A stretch of DNA of 64,000 nt. Source: Acidobacteriota bacterium. Lineage in GTDB: Bacteria; Acidobacteriota; Terriglobia; 20CM-2-55-15. Below are positions 26,683 through 34,331 of this stretch, piece after piece. A program made the position numbers and the translations under genes. Positions within the stretch are counted from its first letter, which is position 1; every line of letters starts with the position of its first letter. The stretch lies in assembly GCA_022821145.1 (NCBI GenBank), contig JAJEEE010000076.1, positions 1-64,000 of the forward strand, read 5' to 3'. The notes beneath the pieces are model-generated. The model did not search any database, was not told the origin of the DNA, and saw nothing but the letters and a program-made list of their open reading frames with translations.

Positions 26683-26964
26683 TCAGCGGCCTCGATTGGC
26701 CGCTTTCTTGAGTTCCGCGCCCGGCGCGAAACGCGCCACTCGTCGGGCCGGGATCCGGAGCTTCTCACCGGTCTGCGGATTCCGACCGGTTCGGCCCTTC
26801 CGTTTCGTCACCGAGAACGTCCCGAATCCGACCAGCGTCACCCGGTCGCCTTTCTTCAAGGCAGCTTGAATCCCCCCCAGCGCCGAGTTCAGCGCGTTGG
26901 TGGCCTGATTCTTCGAAAGCTTGGCGTCCTTGGCGATCCGCTCGATCAATTCGCCCTTGTTCAT
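26683..26964 (-). CDS. hup: HU-family DNA-binding protein
   Basis: A 93-residue HU/IHF-fold nucleoid protein. The dimer core MNKGELIERIAKDAKLSKNQA and the DNA-binding arm FGTFSVTKRKGRTGRNPQTGEKLRIPA, with the intercalating proline in RNPQTG, are complete. It bends and compacts DNA as a dimer. GAGGAGG precedes the ATG. Length is normal for the family. Confidence 0.96.
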   Translation of the reverse strand: MNKGELIERIAKDAKLSKNQATNALNSALGGIQAALKKGDRVTLVGFGTFSVTKRKGRTGRNPQTGEKLRIPARRVARFAPGAELKKAANRGR

Positions 26965-27146
26965 CGGTGCCTCCTCAACTTGGGTTCTCCGCCATCGGGG
27001 CGCGTTTTTACCATCAGGCCGCGTTTCACGTCAAGACGGCGACAGCGCCGGCGCCGGGTCTGGAACTTCCGGAGCACCGGCGACACGATTGTCGCGCAGT
27101 CTCGGCCGGATCGCAAGACCCCCGCGACCGCATCCCGCGGTTCCGG

Positions 27147-27878
27147 CTACAGAAGATGCCGCCCGCCGTCCACGTGCAGCGTCTCGCCGGTAACGTAGTC
27201 GTTCTCGATCAGGAAGACGACGGCCCGCGCGACGTCGTCGGGCGACCCGGGGCGCTTCAGCAGCGTCCGCTCGATGGCGATCCGTTTCTGGTCCTCCGTA
27301 TAGTAGTCCGGAAACTGGACAGGTCCGGGGGCGACGGCGTTCACCTGGACGTGGGGCGCCAAGGACTTGGCCAATCCCCGGGTGACGCCCAGGAGCGCGG
27401 CCTTCGAAATGCTGTACGGGAGGTAGGCGGGCCAGATGGACTCACCGGCCGTGTCGGCGATGTTGACGATCTTGCCCCGCCCCGCCTCGACCATGAGAAG
27501 CCCGGCGCGTCGAGCCAGGAAGAACGGCGCCTTGGCGTTCGATTCGACCTGCTCGTCCCAGTCCTCCGGAGTCGTTTCGGCGAGCGCCGCGGGCCCGAAC
27601 GCCGATGCGTTGTTGACGAGGATATCCAGGCCGCCGAAACGCGCCAGGACGCCTTCGATCAGGGCGTCCCGTTGATCGCCGCGCGTCAGGTCGGCGCGGA
27701 ACATCTCGGCCTCGGCGCCGGCGTCCCGGGCGTGGGACAGCGCGACTCGCGCCTCGCTTTCGGAACGGCGATAGTGAATGGCCACCTTCGCGCCCCTGGC
27801 CGCGAGTTCCAGAGCCAGAGCGCGTCCGATTCGTCTCGCCGAACCTGTGACGAGGGCAATCGATCCGGGTATCCGCAT
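27147..27878 (-). CDS. short-chain dehydrogenase/reductase (pteridine reductase-like)
   Basis: A 243-residue classical SDR. The cofactor motif TGSARRIGRALA has the arginine-containing form seen in pteridine reductases (FolM/PTR1) and prefers NADPH. NNAS, a serine-poor IADTAGE at the serine position and the catalytic YSISKAAL are visible, and the C-terminal segment GETLHVDGGRHLL is typical. The usual catalytic serine is not obvious and may be replaced by Thr or Asp. The substrate is not known. It is transcribed divergently from the alcohol dehydrogenase-like gene. Confidence 0.85.
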   Translation of the reverse strand: MRIPGSIALVTGSARRIGRALALELAARGAKVAIHYRRSESEARVALSHARDAGAEAEMFRADLTRGDQRDALIEGVLARFGGLDILVNNASAFGPAALAETTPEDWDEQVESNAKAPFFLARRAGLLMVEAGRGKIVNIADTAGESIWPAYLPYSISKAALLGVTRGLAKSLAPHVQVNAVAPGPVQFPDYYTEDQKRIAIERTLLKRPGSPDDVARAVVFLIENDYVTGETLHVDGGRHLL

Positions 27879-27926
27879 TTCGAAAGGCCGACCAGAACGC
27901 GAGATTTAAACATACACTACGCGATC

Positions 27927-28949
27927 ATGAAAGCGGTCCGGCTCCACGAACACGGCGGCCCCGACGTCCTGCGCATGGAAGAGGCGCCGGATCCGAGCCT
28001 GTCTCCGGACGGCGTGCTGATCGAGGTGCGGGCCGCGTCGGTCAACCACCTGGACCTGTTCGTGCGGCGGGGGATGCCGGGAATCTCCCTTCCGCGCATT
28101 CCGGGCGCCGACGCGGCCGGCATCGTCCGCGAGGTCGGCGCCGACGTTCGCGGCCTCGAACCCGGGCGGCGCGTCACGATCAACCCGGGCGTCAGTTGCG
28201 GGCGGTGCGACTTCTGCGCGGGCGGCAACGGCAGCCAGTGCCTCACCTACCGGATATTCGGAGAGCACATGGACGGAAGCCATGCCGAGCTGATCGCCGT
28301 CCCCGCCCACAACGTGCTGCCCATCCCCGACGACTTGGACTTCGAATCCGCGGCGGCCGCCCCGCTGGTCTTTCTGACGGCCTGGAGCATGATGGTCACG
28401 AAAGGCCGGCTCCAACCCGGCGAGGACGTGCTGATCCTGGGCGCCGGCGCCGGGGTCGGCACGGCGGCGATCCAGATCGCCAAGCTGGCGGGCTGCCGGG
28501 TCTGGGCCGCGGCCGGCTCGGACGACAAGCTCGAGCGGGCCCGGGGCCTGGGCGCCGACGAGCTCATCAACTACCGGGACGAGGAATTCGACCGCGTCGT
28601 CCGGAAACGCACCTCGAAGCGCGGCGTGGACGTCGTCGTCGATTACGTGGGCGCGGACACCTGGGTCCGGAGCCTGCGCAGCACCCGGCGGGGAGGCCGT
28701 ATCCTGACCTGCGGGGCGACGACCGGGCCGTCGCCGCGCACCGATCTGCGGCATGTCTTCTTCCGCCAGTTGCAGATCATCGGTTCGACGATGGGAAGCC
28801 CGAAGGATTTCCGGGACGTGATGCGGAACGTGTTCCGGGGCCGGTTGAAACCCGTCGTCGACCGGGTCCTCCCGTTGAGCGAGGCGCGCCGGGCCCACGA
28901 GTTGATCGAGAACCGGCAGGTGTTCGGGAAAATCGTGCTGACGCCGTAG
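27927..28949 (+). CDS. zinc-binding alcohol dehydrogenase / quinone oxidoreductase family (MDR)
   Basis: A 340-residue medium-chain dehydrogenase. The N-terminal GroES-like part includes HLDLFVRRG and PGADAAGIV; the structural zinc lobe reads CGRCDFCAGGNGSQC, and the cofactor fold has GAGAGVGTAAIQIAK. The pattern fits acryloyl-CoA or quinone reductase-like members. No ribosome binding site precedes the ATG. A TACACT hexamer (27913-27918) ends eight bases upstream, so the mRNA may be leaderless. Confidence 0.87.
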   Translation: MKAVRLHEHGGPDVLRMEEAPDPSLSPDGVLIEVRAASVNHLDLFVRRGMPGISLPRIPGADAAGIVREVGADVRGLEPGRRVTINPGVSCGRCDFCAGGNGSQCLTYRIFGEHMDGSHAELIAVPAHNVLPIPDDLDFESAAAAPLVFLTAWSMMVTKGRLQPGEDVLILGAGAGVGTAAIQIAKLAGCRVWAAAGSDDKLERARGLGADELINYRDEEFDRVVRKRTSKRGVDVVVDYVGADTWVRSLRSTRRGGRILTCGATTGPSPRTDLRHVFFRQLQIIGSTMGSPKDFRDVMRNVFRGRLKPVVDRVLPLSEARRAHELIENRQVFGKIVLTP

Positions 28950-28952
28950 GGG

Positions 28953-29771
28953 CTACAACCCCAGGATCCTCTCCGGGTGGCTGTAGACGTTCATCGATTC
29001 GCCGCGCAGGAACCCGATGGTCGTCATGCGGAACTCCCGGGCCAGGTCGATGGCGAGGCTGGAGGGCGCCGAAACCGAGGCGACGATCGGGACGCGGGCG
29101 ACGAGCGCCTTCTGAGCGATTTCGAAACCAAGCCGTCCGCTGACCATCATCGCGGCCGCGTCCCGGAGATAGCCGCCGCGGAGCGCGCCGCCGATCACCT
29201 TGTCGACGGCGTTGTGACGGCCGATGTCCTCGCGGACGGCGAGGCAACCGCCGTCGGCGTCGAACACGCTCGCGGCATGGATGCCGCCGGTCGCGTGGAA
29301 GTTGAACTGTCGATCCGAGAGCGCGCGCGGCATGCCGAGCACGATCTCGCGCGAGACGCGGACCTCGTCGTTCAGGTCGCGGCACGACTGACGGATCGAT
29401 TCCAGCGTCGCCTTGCCGCACAGGCCGCAACTGGAGTTGGCCCAGACCGTGCGCGCCGGCCGCTCTTTCATGGCTTGCGCCCGCCCGTCGTCGAGCTTCG
29501 CGTCGACGATGTTGCGCAGGTCGGGATCCTTGTCGTCCGCGCAGTAGGCCAGCGTCCCGATGTCTTCCACGCGCTCGATCAACCCCTCGGTGAGCAGGAA
29601 CCCGGCCGCCAGGTCGAGATCGTCCCCGGGCGTGCGCATGGTGACGACCCAGCTCTCGCCGTCGATCCGGATCTCGAGCGGTTCCTCGACGACGACGCGG
29701 TCGTCGCGGGACTCCATGCCCTCGGGTCCGGATCGGATGATCCGTGCGCTGTTCGTGTCGCCCGCCGTCAT
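28953..29771 (-). CDS. fdhD: formate dehydrogenase accessory sulfurtransferase FdhD
   Basis: A 272-residue FdhD protein, which passes sulfur from IscS to the molybdenum cofactor of formate dehydrogenases. The catalytic cysteine loop is NSSCGLCGKA, and the conserved nucleotide-binding stretches TGGIHAA, DIGRHNAVDK and MMVSGRLGFEIAQKA are all present. Formate dehydrogenases are often selenoproteins, which fits the tRNA-Sec and the selenoperoxiredoxin in this window. No fdh structural gene is here. The ATG has no ribosome binding site; a TATAAT on this strand ends eight bases upstream, so the mRNA is probably leaderless. Confidence 0.94.
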   Translation of the reverse strand: MTAGDTNSARIIRSGPEGMESRDDRVVVEEPLEIRIDGESWVVTMRTPGDDLDLAAGFLLTEGLIERVEDIGTLAYCADDKDPDLRNIVDAKLDDGRAQAMKERPARTVWANSSCGLCGKATLESIRQSCRDLNDEVRVSREIVLGMPRALSDRQFNFHATGGIHAASVFDADGGCLAVREDIGRHNAVDKVIGGALRGGYLRDAAAMMVSGRLGFEIAQKALVARVPIVASVSAPSSLAIDLAREFRMTTIGFLRGESMNVYSHPERILGL

Positions 29772-29778
29772 CGAGGAT

Positions 29779-29790
29779 GATTATATAATC
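29779..29790. promoter_or_regulatory. palindromic bidirectional -10 element of fdhD and the selenoperoxiredoxin gene
   Basis: GATTATATAATC is a perfect 12-bp palindrome holding TATAAT on both strands: 29784-29789 on plus and 29785-29780 on minus. It can serve as the -10 box of both divergent genes. The plus start site would lie near 29796, about 36 nt before the peroxiredoxin ATG. The minus start site would coincide with the fdhD start codon. Confidence 0.55.
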
Positions 29791-29831
29791 GCCCCCGGGC
29801 CGGCCCGCGGCCGCAGCGAGGAGTGGACGGG

Positions 29832-30293
29832 ATGACATCGACCTTGAGAGAGGGCCAGAGAGCCCCGGAGTTCAGTCTGGAAGCCGGCGACGGCACACGC
29901 GTGACGCTCGCGTCCTTCAGGGGCCGGAAGGTGGTCCTGTACTTCTATCCCCGCGACGATACGCCCGGCTGAACGCGTGAAGCGATCGCATTCCGGGACG
30001 GACTGCACGAGATCGAGAAGCGGGGGGCCGCGGTCGTGGGCGTCAGCACCGACAGCGCGGCGTCCCACCGGAAGTTCGCGGACAAGTACGATCTGAACTT
30101 CCCGCTGCTGGCCGATACGGAAAAATCGGTCGTCGCGAAGTACGGCGCCTGGCAGGAGAAGAACAGCTACGGGAAAAAATCCATGGGCATCGTACGCTCC
30201 ACGGTGATCATCGACGAGGACGGCAAGGTCCTGAAGATCTTCCCGAAAGTGAAGGTGGACGGGCACTTCGAGGAAGTGCTCGCCGCCCTGTGA
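29832..30293 (+). CDS. bcp: selenocysteine-containing PrxQ/BCP peroxiredoxin (UGA at codon 47)
   Basis: A 153-residue thioredoxin-fold peroxiredoxin that reduces hydroperoxides. The frame from ATG 29832 is continuous through one in-frame TGA at 29970-29972 and ends at a TGA at 30291-30293. Around the first TGA the protein reads [10 protein letters not shown], then the TGA, then [10 protein letters not shown]. In PrxQ/BCP proteins this exact position is the peroxidatic cysteine. A SECIS-like hairpin follows, and tRNA-Sec is encoded 6 kb away. The usual second cysteine, five residues later, is Ile here, so it is a one-selenol enzyme. Both sides of the TGA remain fully conserved, which argues against a pseudogene. 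A GAGGAG sequence lies upstream of the ATG. The stop overlaps the next start (GTGA). Confidence 0.92.
29983..30015 (+). promoter_or_regulatory. bacterial SECIS-like hairpin for UGA decoding
   Basis: Downstream of the UGA the mRNA can fold as CGATC (29983-29987) with GATCG (30011-30015), GCA (29988-29990) with TGC (30004-30006), a bulged U at 29991 opposite C, and TCC (29992-29994) with GGA (30000-30002), closing the loop GGGAC (29995-29999). A four-base bulge (30007-30010) sits on the 3' side. The apical loop starts 22 bases after the UGA and opens with G, which fits the published bacterial SECIS pattern (loop 16-37 bases away, G in the first two loop bases). It would bind SelB. Confidence 0.75.
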
Positions 30294-31174
30294 TCCGTTT
30301 CCTGAACGCGGCCGGCGCTATCGCCGCCGAAACCGTGCGGCGCTGGATCACCGACGGCGTGTTCACGATGAGCGCCGCGATCGCCTACTACGCGGCGTTC
30401 GCGCTGGTGCCGGGCCTGTTGATCGTAATGTCGACGGTGGGCGTCGTCTACGGCGACGAGACGACCGCCGAGATCGCGCGCGAGGCGTCGAGCCTCGTGG
30501 GCGAGGACGCCGCGGCGCTCGTCACGGGCGCCGTCCTGGTCACCCGGGACCGGATCGGCTTCGGGCGACGGTCGGCCGTCCTGGCGCTGGCGATGATGAT
30601 CGGCGGCGCCTCGGCCGTGTTCGCGGAGTTCCTGAACGCGATGAACACGGTCTGGCGCGTCCGGGCGCGAGCGGGCCGCGGCGTCCTGGGCGTTCTGCGC
30701 GACCGTTTCTGGCCCTTCACCCTGGTGTTCGCCATCGGCGTCATCCTCCTGGCCTGGCTGCTTCTGAGCAGCTTCATTCAGGCCTACAGCGTCTACGTCG
30801 ACCGGCTCGTCCCGGGTGCGGCCTTCGTCTGGCCGTACGTCGACCTGGGCCTCTCGGTCGCCGCCGTGACGCTGCTCTTCGCCCTGGTCTACAAGTTCCT
30901 CCCCGACGCGCGCATCCCCTGGAGCGCCGCATGGCTCGGCGCGGCCGTGACCGCGGTCTTCTTCGCGGCCGGCAAGCACCTGTTCAGCCTGTACCTGGGA
31001 ACGACGGCGATCCCCACCGTCTACGGCGCGGCGGGCTCGCTGTTCGTGATCCTGGTGTGGGTCTACTACTCGACGGCCACGGTGCTGCTGGGCGCGGAGT
31101 TCATCCACGTCTACGCGGAACGGCGCGGCCACCGCGTCACGCCCAAGCGGAACGCCGTGGCGGTCGAGGGATGA
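30290..31174 (+). CDS. YihY/BrkB-family inner-membrane protein
   Basis: A 294-residue integral membrane protein with about six hydrophobic segments. The family signature is seen in [19 protein letters not shown], in [20 protein letters not shown] and in the C-terminal [35 protein letters not shown]. Once annotated as ribonuclease BN, these proteins have no established nuclease activity and an uncertain role, possibly transport. The GTG start overlaps the stop of the selenoperoxiredoxin gene by four bases (GTGA), so its translation may depend on ribosomes that read through the upstream UGA. Confidence 0.88.
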   Translation: MIRFLNAAGAIAAETVRRWITDGVFTMSAAIAYYAAFALVPGLLIVMSTVGVVYGDETTAEIAREASSLVGEDAAALVTGAVLVTRDRIGFGRRSAVLALAMMIGGASAVFAEFLNAMNTVWRVRARAGRGVLGVLRDRFWPFTLVFAIGVILLAWLLLSSFIQAYSVYVDRLVPGAAFVWPYVDLGLSVAAVTLLFALVYKFLPDARIPWSAAWLGAAVTAVFFAAGKHLFSLYLGTTAIPTVYGAAGSLFVILVWVYYSTATVLLGAEFIHVYAERRGHRVTPKRNAVAVEG

Positions 31175-31203
31175 CGGCGGGCTGTCGTTTCATCGAGGAC
31201 CCG

Positions 31204-31542
31204 TCACTGGCGCCCCGGCGTCGAGCGCGGTCGCACCTTGGAGAGATTTCGGGATCCAGCCCAGGGCTGGATCCGCTTCAGGACTTCCGCGAGCTGGACC
31301 TCGGCCACTTCGGTGTCGTAGGCGACCTGCGCCCGCAGCCAGTAACCGTTGGAAAGGCCGAAGAACTTGCACAGTCGCAAGTCGGTGTCCGCCGTGACGG
31401 CGCGCCGGCCCGAGACGATCTCACCTATTCGTTGGGCCGGCACACCGGTCTCCTTGGCCAGCCGATACTGCGAGATTCCCATCGGACGGAGAAACTCCTC
31501 CGACAGCAACTCGCCCGGGGTGACCGGCTTCAATCGAGCCAT
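31204..31542 (-). CDS. higA: HigA-family antitoxin (XRE-type)
   Basis: A 112-residue helix-turn-helix antitoxin of the HigA/VapI addiction-module family. The start reads LKPVTPGELLSEEFLRPMGISQYRLAKETGVPAQRIGEIVSGRR, with the HTH in residues about 24-45, followed by the family segment FGLSNGYWLRAQVAYDTEVA. It neutralises HigB and represses its own operon. The gene lies ten bases after the toxin gene, in the toxin-first order usual for this class. Confidence 0.93.
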   Translation of the reverse strand: MARLKPVTPGELLSEEFLRPMGISQYRLAKETGVPAQRIGEIVSGRRAVTADTDLRLCKFFGLSNGYWLRAQVAYDTEVAEVQLAEVLKRIQPWAGSRNLSKVRPRSTPGRQ

Positions 31543-31552
31543 GTTCTGCTCC

Positions 31553-31831
31553 TCAGTGATAGTCGACGATTTCGACTTCTTCGGCTCCCGCCCGGGTCCA
31601 ACGGAAGCACAAACGGAAACGATCGTTCACCCGGATGCTGTACTGGCCTCGTCTGTCGCCCTTGAGCGCCTCGAGTCGGTTGCCGGGCGGAACGCGGAGA
31701 TCCTGCAATCGCTCCGCGATTTCCAGTTGCCGCAACTTCCTTCGAACGGTTTCCTCGACGTTCCGGAACCTCCGAACACGTCGTCCTTCAGCGATCGCCG
31801 CGGCATCGGCGTCCTGGAACGATACGATCAC
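31553..31831 (-). CDS. higB: HigB-family toxin (RelE-like mRNA interferase)
   Basis: A 92-residue HigB/RelE-fold toxin that cleaves mRNA at the ribosome. The start MIVSFQDADAAAIAEG and the highly conserved LRVPPGNRLEALKGDRRGQYSIRVNDRFRLCFRW define the family, with a C-terminal EIVDYH that includes the catalytic-side histidine. It starts at GTG without a usable ribosome binding site. A TATTAT (31845-31840) ends eight bases before the GTG, suggesting a leaderless message. Confidence 0.93.
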   Translation of the reverse strand: MIVSFQDADAAAIAEGRRVRRFRNVEETVRRKLRQLEIAERLQDLRVPPGNRLEALKGDRRGQYSIRVNDRFRLCFRWTRAGAEEVEIVDYH

Positions 31832-31853
31832 TCCGCACGATAATAACGCTACA

Positions 31854-31869
31854 CGTGATTAACGTCACG
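31854..31869. promoter_or_regulatory. candidate HigA operator
   Basis: The inverted repeat CGTGA-TTAACG-TCACG lies about 22 bases upstream of the higB start and just upstream of its -10 box. Position and symmetry fit autoregulation by HigA. A further GCGTGA copy directly follows. Confidence 0.5.
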
Positions 31870-32126
31870 CGTGATCATTCGGAGTGCACTCGAAACGGTT
31901 GCATGCGGCCGGGGTCCGTGTACGCGTCCACGTGCCTCGGACGGGTCCGGACAGGCTGGGATCGCCGACAACGTCGTCGTGTCCATCTTGGAGTTCGGGT
32001 CTTCGTCCGGCGCCGCGAACACCCGCGGCCTGGCGCCCGCATGATCGGAAACGCGGCGGTTCCGCGCCGGATCCCGGCGTATACTGACGTGGCTGTCGAT
32101 CTGAACAGGTGGGCGCGGGACAAGTC

Positions 32127-32699
32127 GTGACCGCTACTCTGAATTCATCCCGAACGGTAACCCGGCTTCTGGAACGTTGCCGCGCCGGCGACTCCAACGC
32201 CGTGGAGGACCTGTTCCCGCTGGTCTACCACGAGTTGCGCGCGATCGGGGCTCGATACATGCTCCGGGAACGCGAGCGCCAGACGCTCCAGGCGACGGCT
32301 CTCGTTCACGAAGCGTACCTGCGGCTGATCCCCGACGGATCGCTCGAATGGAAGTCTCGCGCCCACTTCTTCGGAGTGGCCGCGCGGTCCATGCGTCAGA
32401 TCCTGGTGGAACACGCGCGCGCGCGTCACGCCGCGAAGCGCGGCGGCAACGCCCGGGACGTGACGCTCGTGGACCACATCGTCGGTCAGGCGGAGCGTTC
32501 CGTGGACCTGCTCGCGCTGGATCAGGCGCTGTCCCGCCTGGCGGAACTGGACCCGCGGCACGCGGAGCTGGTGGAACTGCGCTTCTTCGCCGGCCTGACC
32601 GTCGAGGAGACCGCCGAAGTGATGGGAACGTCGCCGGCAACGGTGAAACGCGGGTGGGCCTTCGCCCAGGCGTGGCTGCGCTCCCGGCTCGCGTCATGA
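32127..32699 (+). CDS. ECF-type RNA polymerase sigma factor
   Basis: A 190-residue ECF sigma factor of the type common in Acidobacteria and Planctomycetes. Region 2 reads FPLVYHELRAIGARYMLR, followed by QATALVHEAYLRL, and region 4 has LDPRHAELVELRFFAGLTVEETAEVMGTSPATVKRGWAFAQAWL, with the helix-turn-helix. An in-frame GTG at 32109 is an alternative start. A TATACT at 32080-32085 could be its -10 box. The kinase gene overlaps its stop (ATGA), which suggests that the kinase controls or is controlled by this sigma factor. Confidence 0.92.
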   Translation: MTATLNSSRTVTRLLERCRAGDSNAVEDLFPLVYHELRAIGARYMLRERERQTLQATALVHEAYLRLIPDGSLEWKSRAHFFGVAARSMRQILVEHARARHAAKRGGNARDVTLVDHIVGQAERSVDLLALDQALSRLAELDPRHAELVELRFFAGLTVEETAEVMGTSPATVKRGWAFAQAWLRSRLAS

Positions 32700-34228
32700 A
32701 CGCCGAACGGTTTCGCCGGCTCCAGGAGATCTTTCACCAGGCGATCGAGAGAGACCCCGACCGACGAACGGCCTTCATCGACGCGGCGGCGGCGGGTGAC
32801 GGCGAGTTGCGCGGCGAACTCCTGTCGCTGGTGGCGTCGTACCACGAGAACGACACGTTTCTGGAATCGACCGTACTGGGCCCGGCCTTGGGCGCAGCCG
32901 CGGCCACCTTGACCCCGGGTCAGTCCATCGGCCCGTACCGAATCGAGGGGGAAATCGGGCGCGGAGGCATGGGCGTGGTCTACCTGGCGGAAGACACGCG
33001 CCTCGACCGGAAAGTCGCTCTCAAGTCGATCGCTCCGGATCGGCTGTCGGATCCGAAGCTGCTGGAACGGTTCCGGCGGGAAGCGCGCGCGGCGGCATCG
33101 CTGTCGCATCCCGCCATCGCCACCGTCTATGCGCTGGAAGAAGTGCAGGGGGACTACTACCTCGTCAGCGAATACGTACCTGGAGACACGCTGCGAGCGG
33201 AGATGCGGCCCGCGGGAATGTCCGCGAAGGCCGTGCTGGACGCGGCCGTACAGGTGGCCGACGGCCTGGCCGCCGCCCACGAACGCGGTGTCGTCCATCG
33301 CGATCTCAAACCCGAGAACATCATCCGCGGCAGCGACGGCCGACTCAAGATCGCCGATTTCGGATCGGCGCTGATTCAGCGCCCCGGCGACGGTGAGCAA
33401 CGCCTGACCCAAGCGTCATTCATGGTCGGAACGCCCGCCTACATGTCGCCGGAACAGTTGCAGGGCAACCCCCTGGACTTTCGGAGCGACATGTTCTCTT
33501 TCGGCATCCTACTGCTCGAACTGGCCACCGGCGCGCATCCCTTCGAAGGCGAAAACGCGCTGCAGACCGCGGCCAGGATTCTCGAGAACCGGCCCGCGGG
33601 ACTCGACGACCTCTCGCGCGACGCCCCGGGCTTGGCCCGAATCATCGAACGATGCCTTCGGAAGCGACCCGGAGAACGCCACAACTCCACGGCCGAACTG
33701 GCGACGGATCTCCGGGAAGCGCAACGAGGCGGCGCCGGCCCCGCCGACGCGACGGATCCCGTTCGTCCCGACGCGCCCTCCGAAAGCGGCGCGACGCCGT
33801 CGCCGCTCGCCAGCCGTTGGTGGACTTTCCATCAGGGGGCCGTCATCGTCTTCTACGCCGTCATCGCCTTCGTACTGGCCTGGAATGCCGGAACCGAAGA
33901 GCCGCTTCCGGTGACGTTGGCCTCGGTCTACGTCGTCGCCTTGTGCGCGATCGCCAACGGGGTCTTGCGATCCCACCTGCTGTTCACCGCACGTTTCAAC
34001 ACGCGCGGCATCCGTTCCGAACTGGAACGGACCCGCGTCTGGACGCGCCTCGTGGACGGTCTCCTGTCGGTCGCCCTTCTGGTCGCGGCGGCCACCCTGA
34101 TCGGCGAGTCCCGCCTGATGGCGGGCATTCTCGCCTCCGTCGCCGTGGGTCACGCGGCGGTCTTCCTCGTCGCCGAGCCTTCGACCGTCCGGGCCGTCTT
34201 TCCAGCCCGAGACCGGTTCCCGGGCTGA
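32696..34228 (+). CDS. membrane-anchored serine/threonine protein kinase
   Basis: A 510-residue Hanks-type kinase. Its N-terminal 75 residues are an acidobacterial linker (FRRLQEIFHQAIERDPDRRTAFID). The kinase domain, about residues 78-350, has the glycine loop GRGGMG (88-93), the ATP lysine in VALK (110), the catalytic loop HRDLKPEN, DFG and an APE-like SPEQ. The C-terminal 120 residues hold about four membrane segments without an extracellular sensor domain. It is translationally coupled to the ECF sigma factor gene. Targets are unknown. Confidence 0.92.
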   Translation: MNAERFRRLQEIFHQAIERDPDRRTAFIDAAAAGDGELRGELLSLVASYHENDTFLESTVLGPALGAAAATLTPGQSIGPYRIEGEIGRGGMGVVYLAEDTRLDRKVALKSIAPDRLSDPKLLERFRREARAAASLSHPAIATVYALEEVQGDYYLVSEYVPGDTLRAEMRPAGMSAKAVLDAAVQVADGLAAAHERGVVHRDLKPENIIRGSDGRLKIADFGSALIQRPGDGEQRLTQASFMVGTPAYMSPEQLQGNPLDFRSDMFSFGILLLELATGAHPFEGENALQTAARILENRPAGLDDLSRDAPGLARIIERCLRKRPGERHNSTAELATDLREAQRGGAGPADATDPVRPDAPSESGATPSPLASRWWTFHQGAVIVFYAVIAFVLAWNAGTEEPLPVTLASVYVVALCAIANGVLRSHLLFTARFNTRGIRSELERTRVWTRLVDGLLSVALLVAAATLIGESRLMAGILASVAVGHAAVFLVAEPSTVRAVFPARDRFPG

Positions 34229-34331
34229 GCCGCCCCCGAACACGCGAACGACCCCGAGTGAGCCCATCCGCGCGCTGTTTGCGCATGACCCTGTAGCGGG
34301 CCATACGGCCCCCAACACGGAGGTCCTACCG

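Noticed and set aside
29832-30035. The peroxiredoxin gene could be read as a pseudogene with a premature stop.
   Set aside because: The TGA replaces exactly the catalytic cysteine codon, both flanks are conserved, a SECIS-like hairpin follows and tRNA-Sec is nearby.
32696-34228. Possible extracellular sensor domain in the kinase.
   Set aside because: After the kinase domain only membrane segments and short loops are visible.
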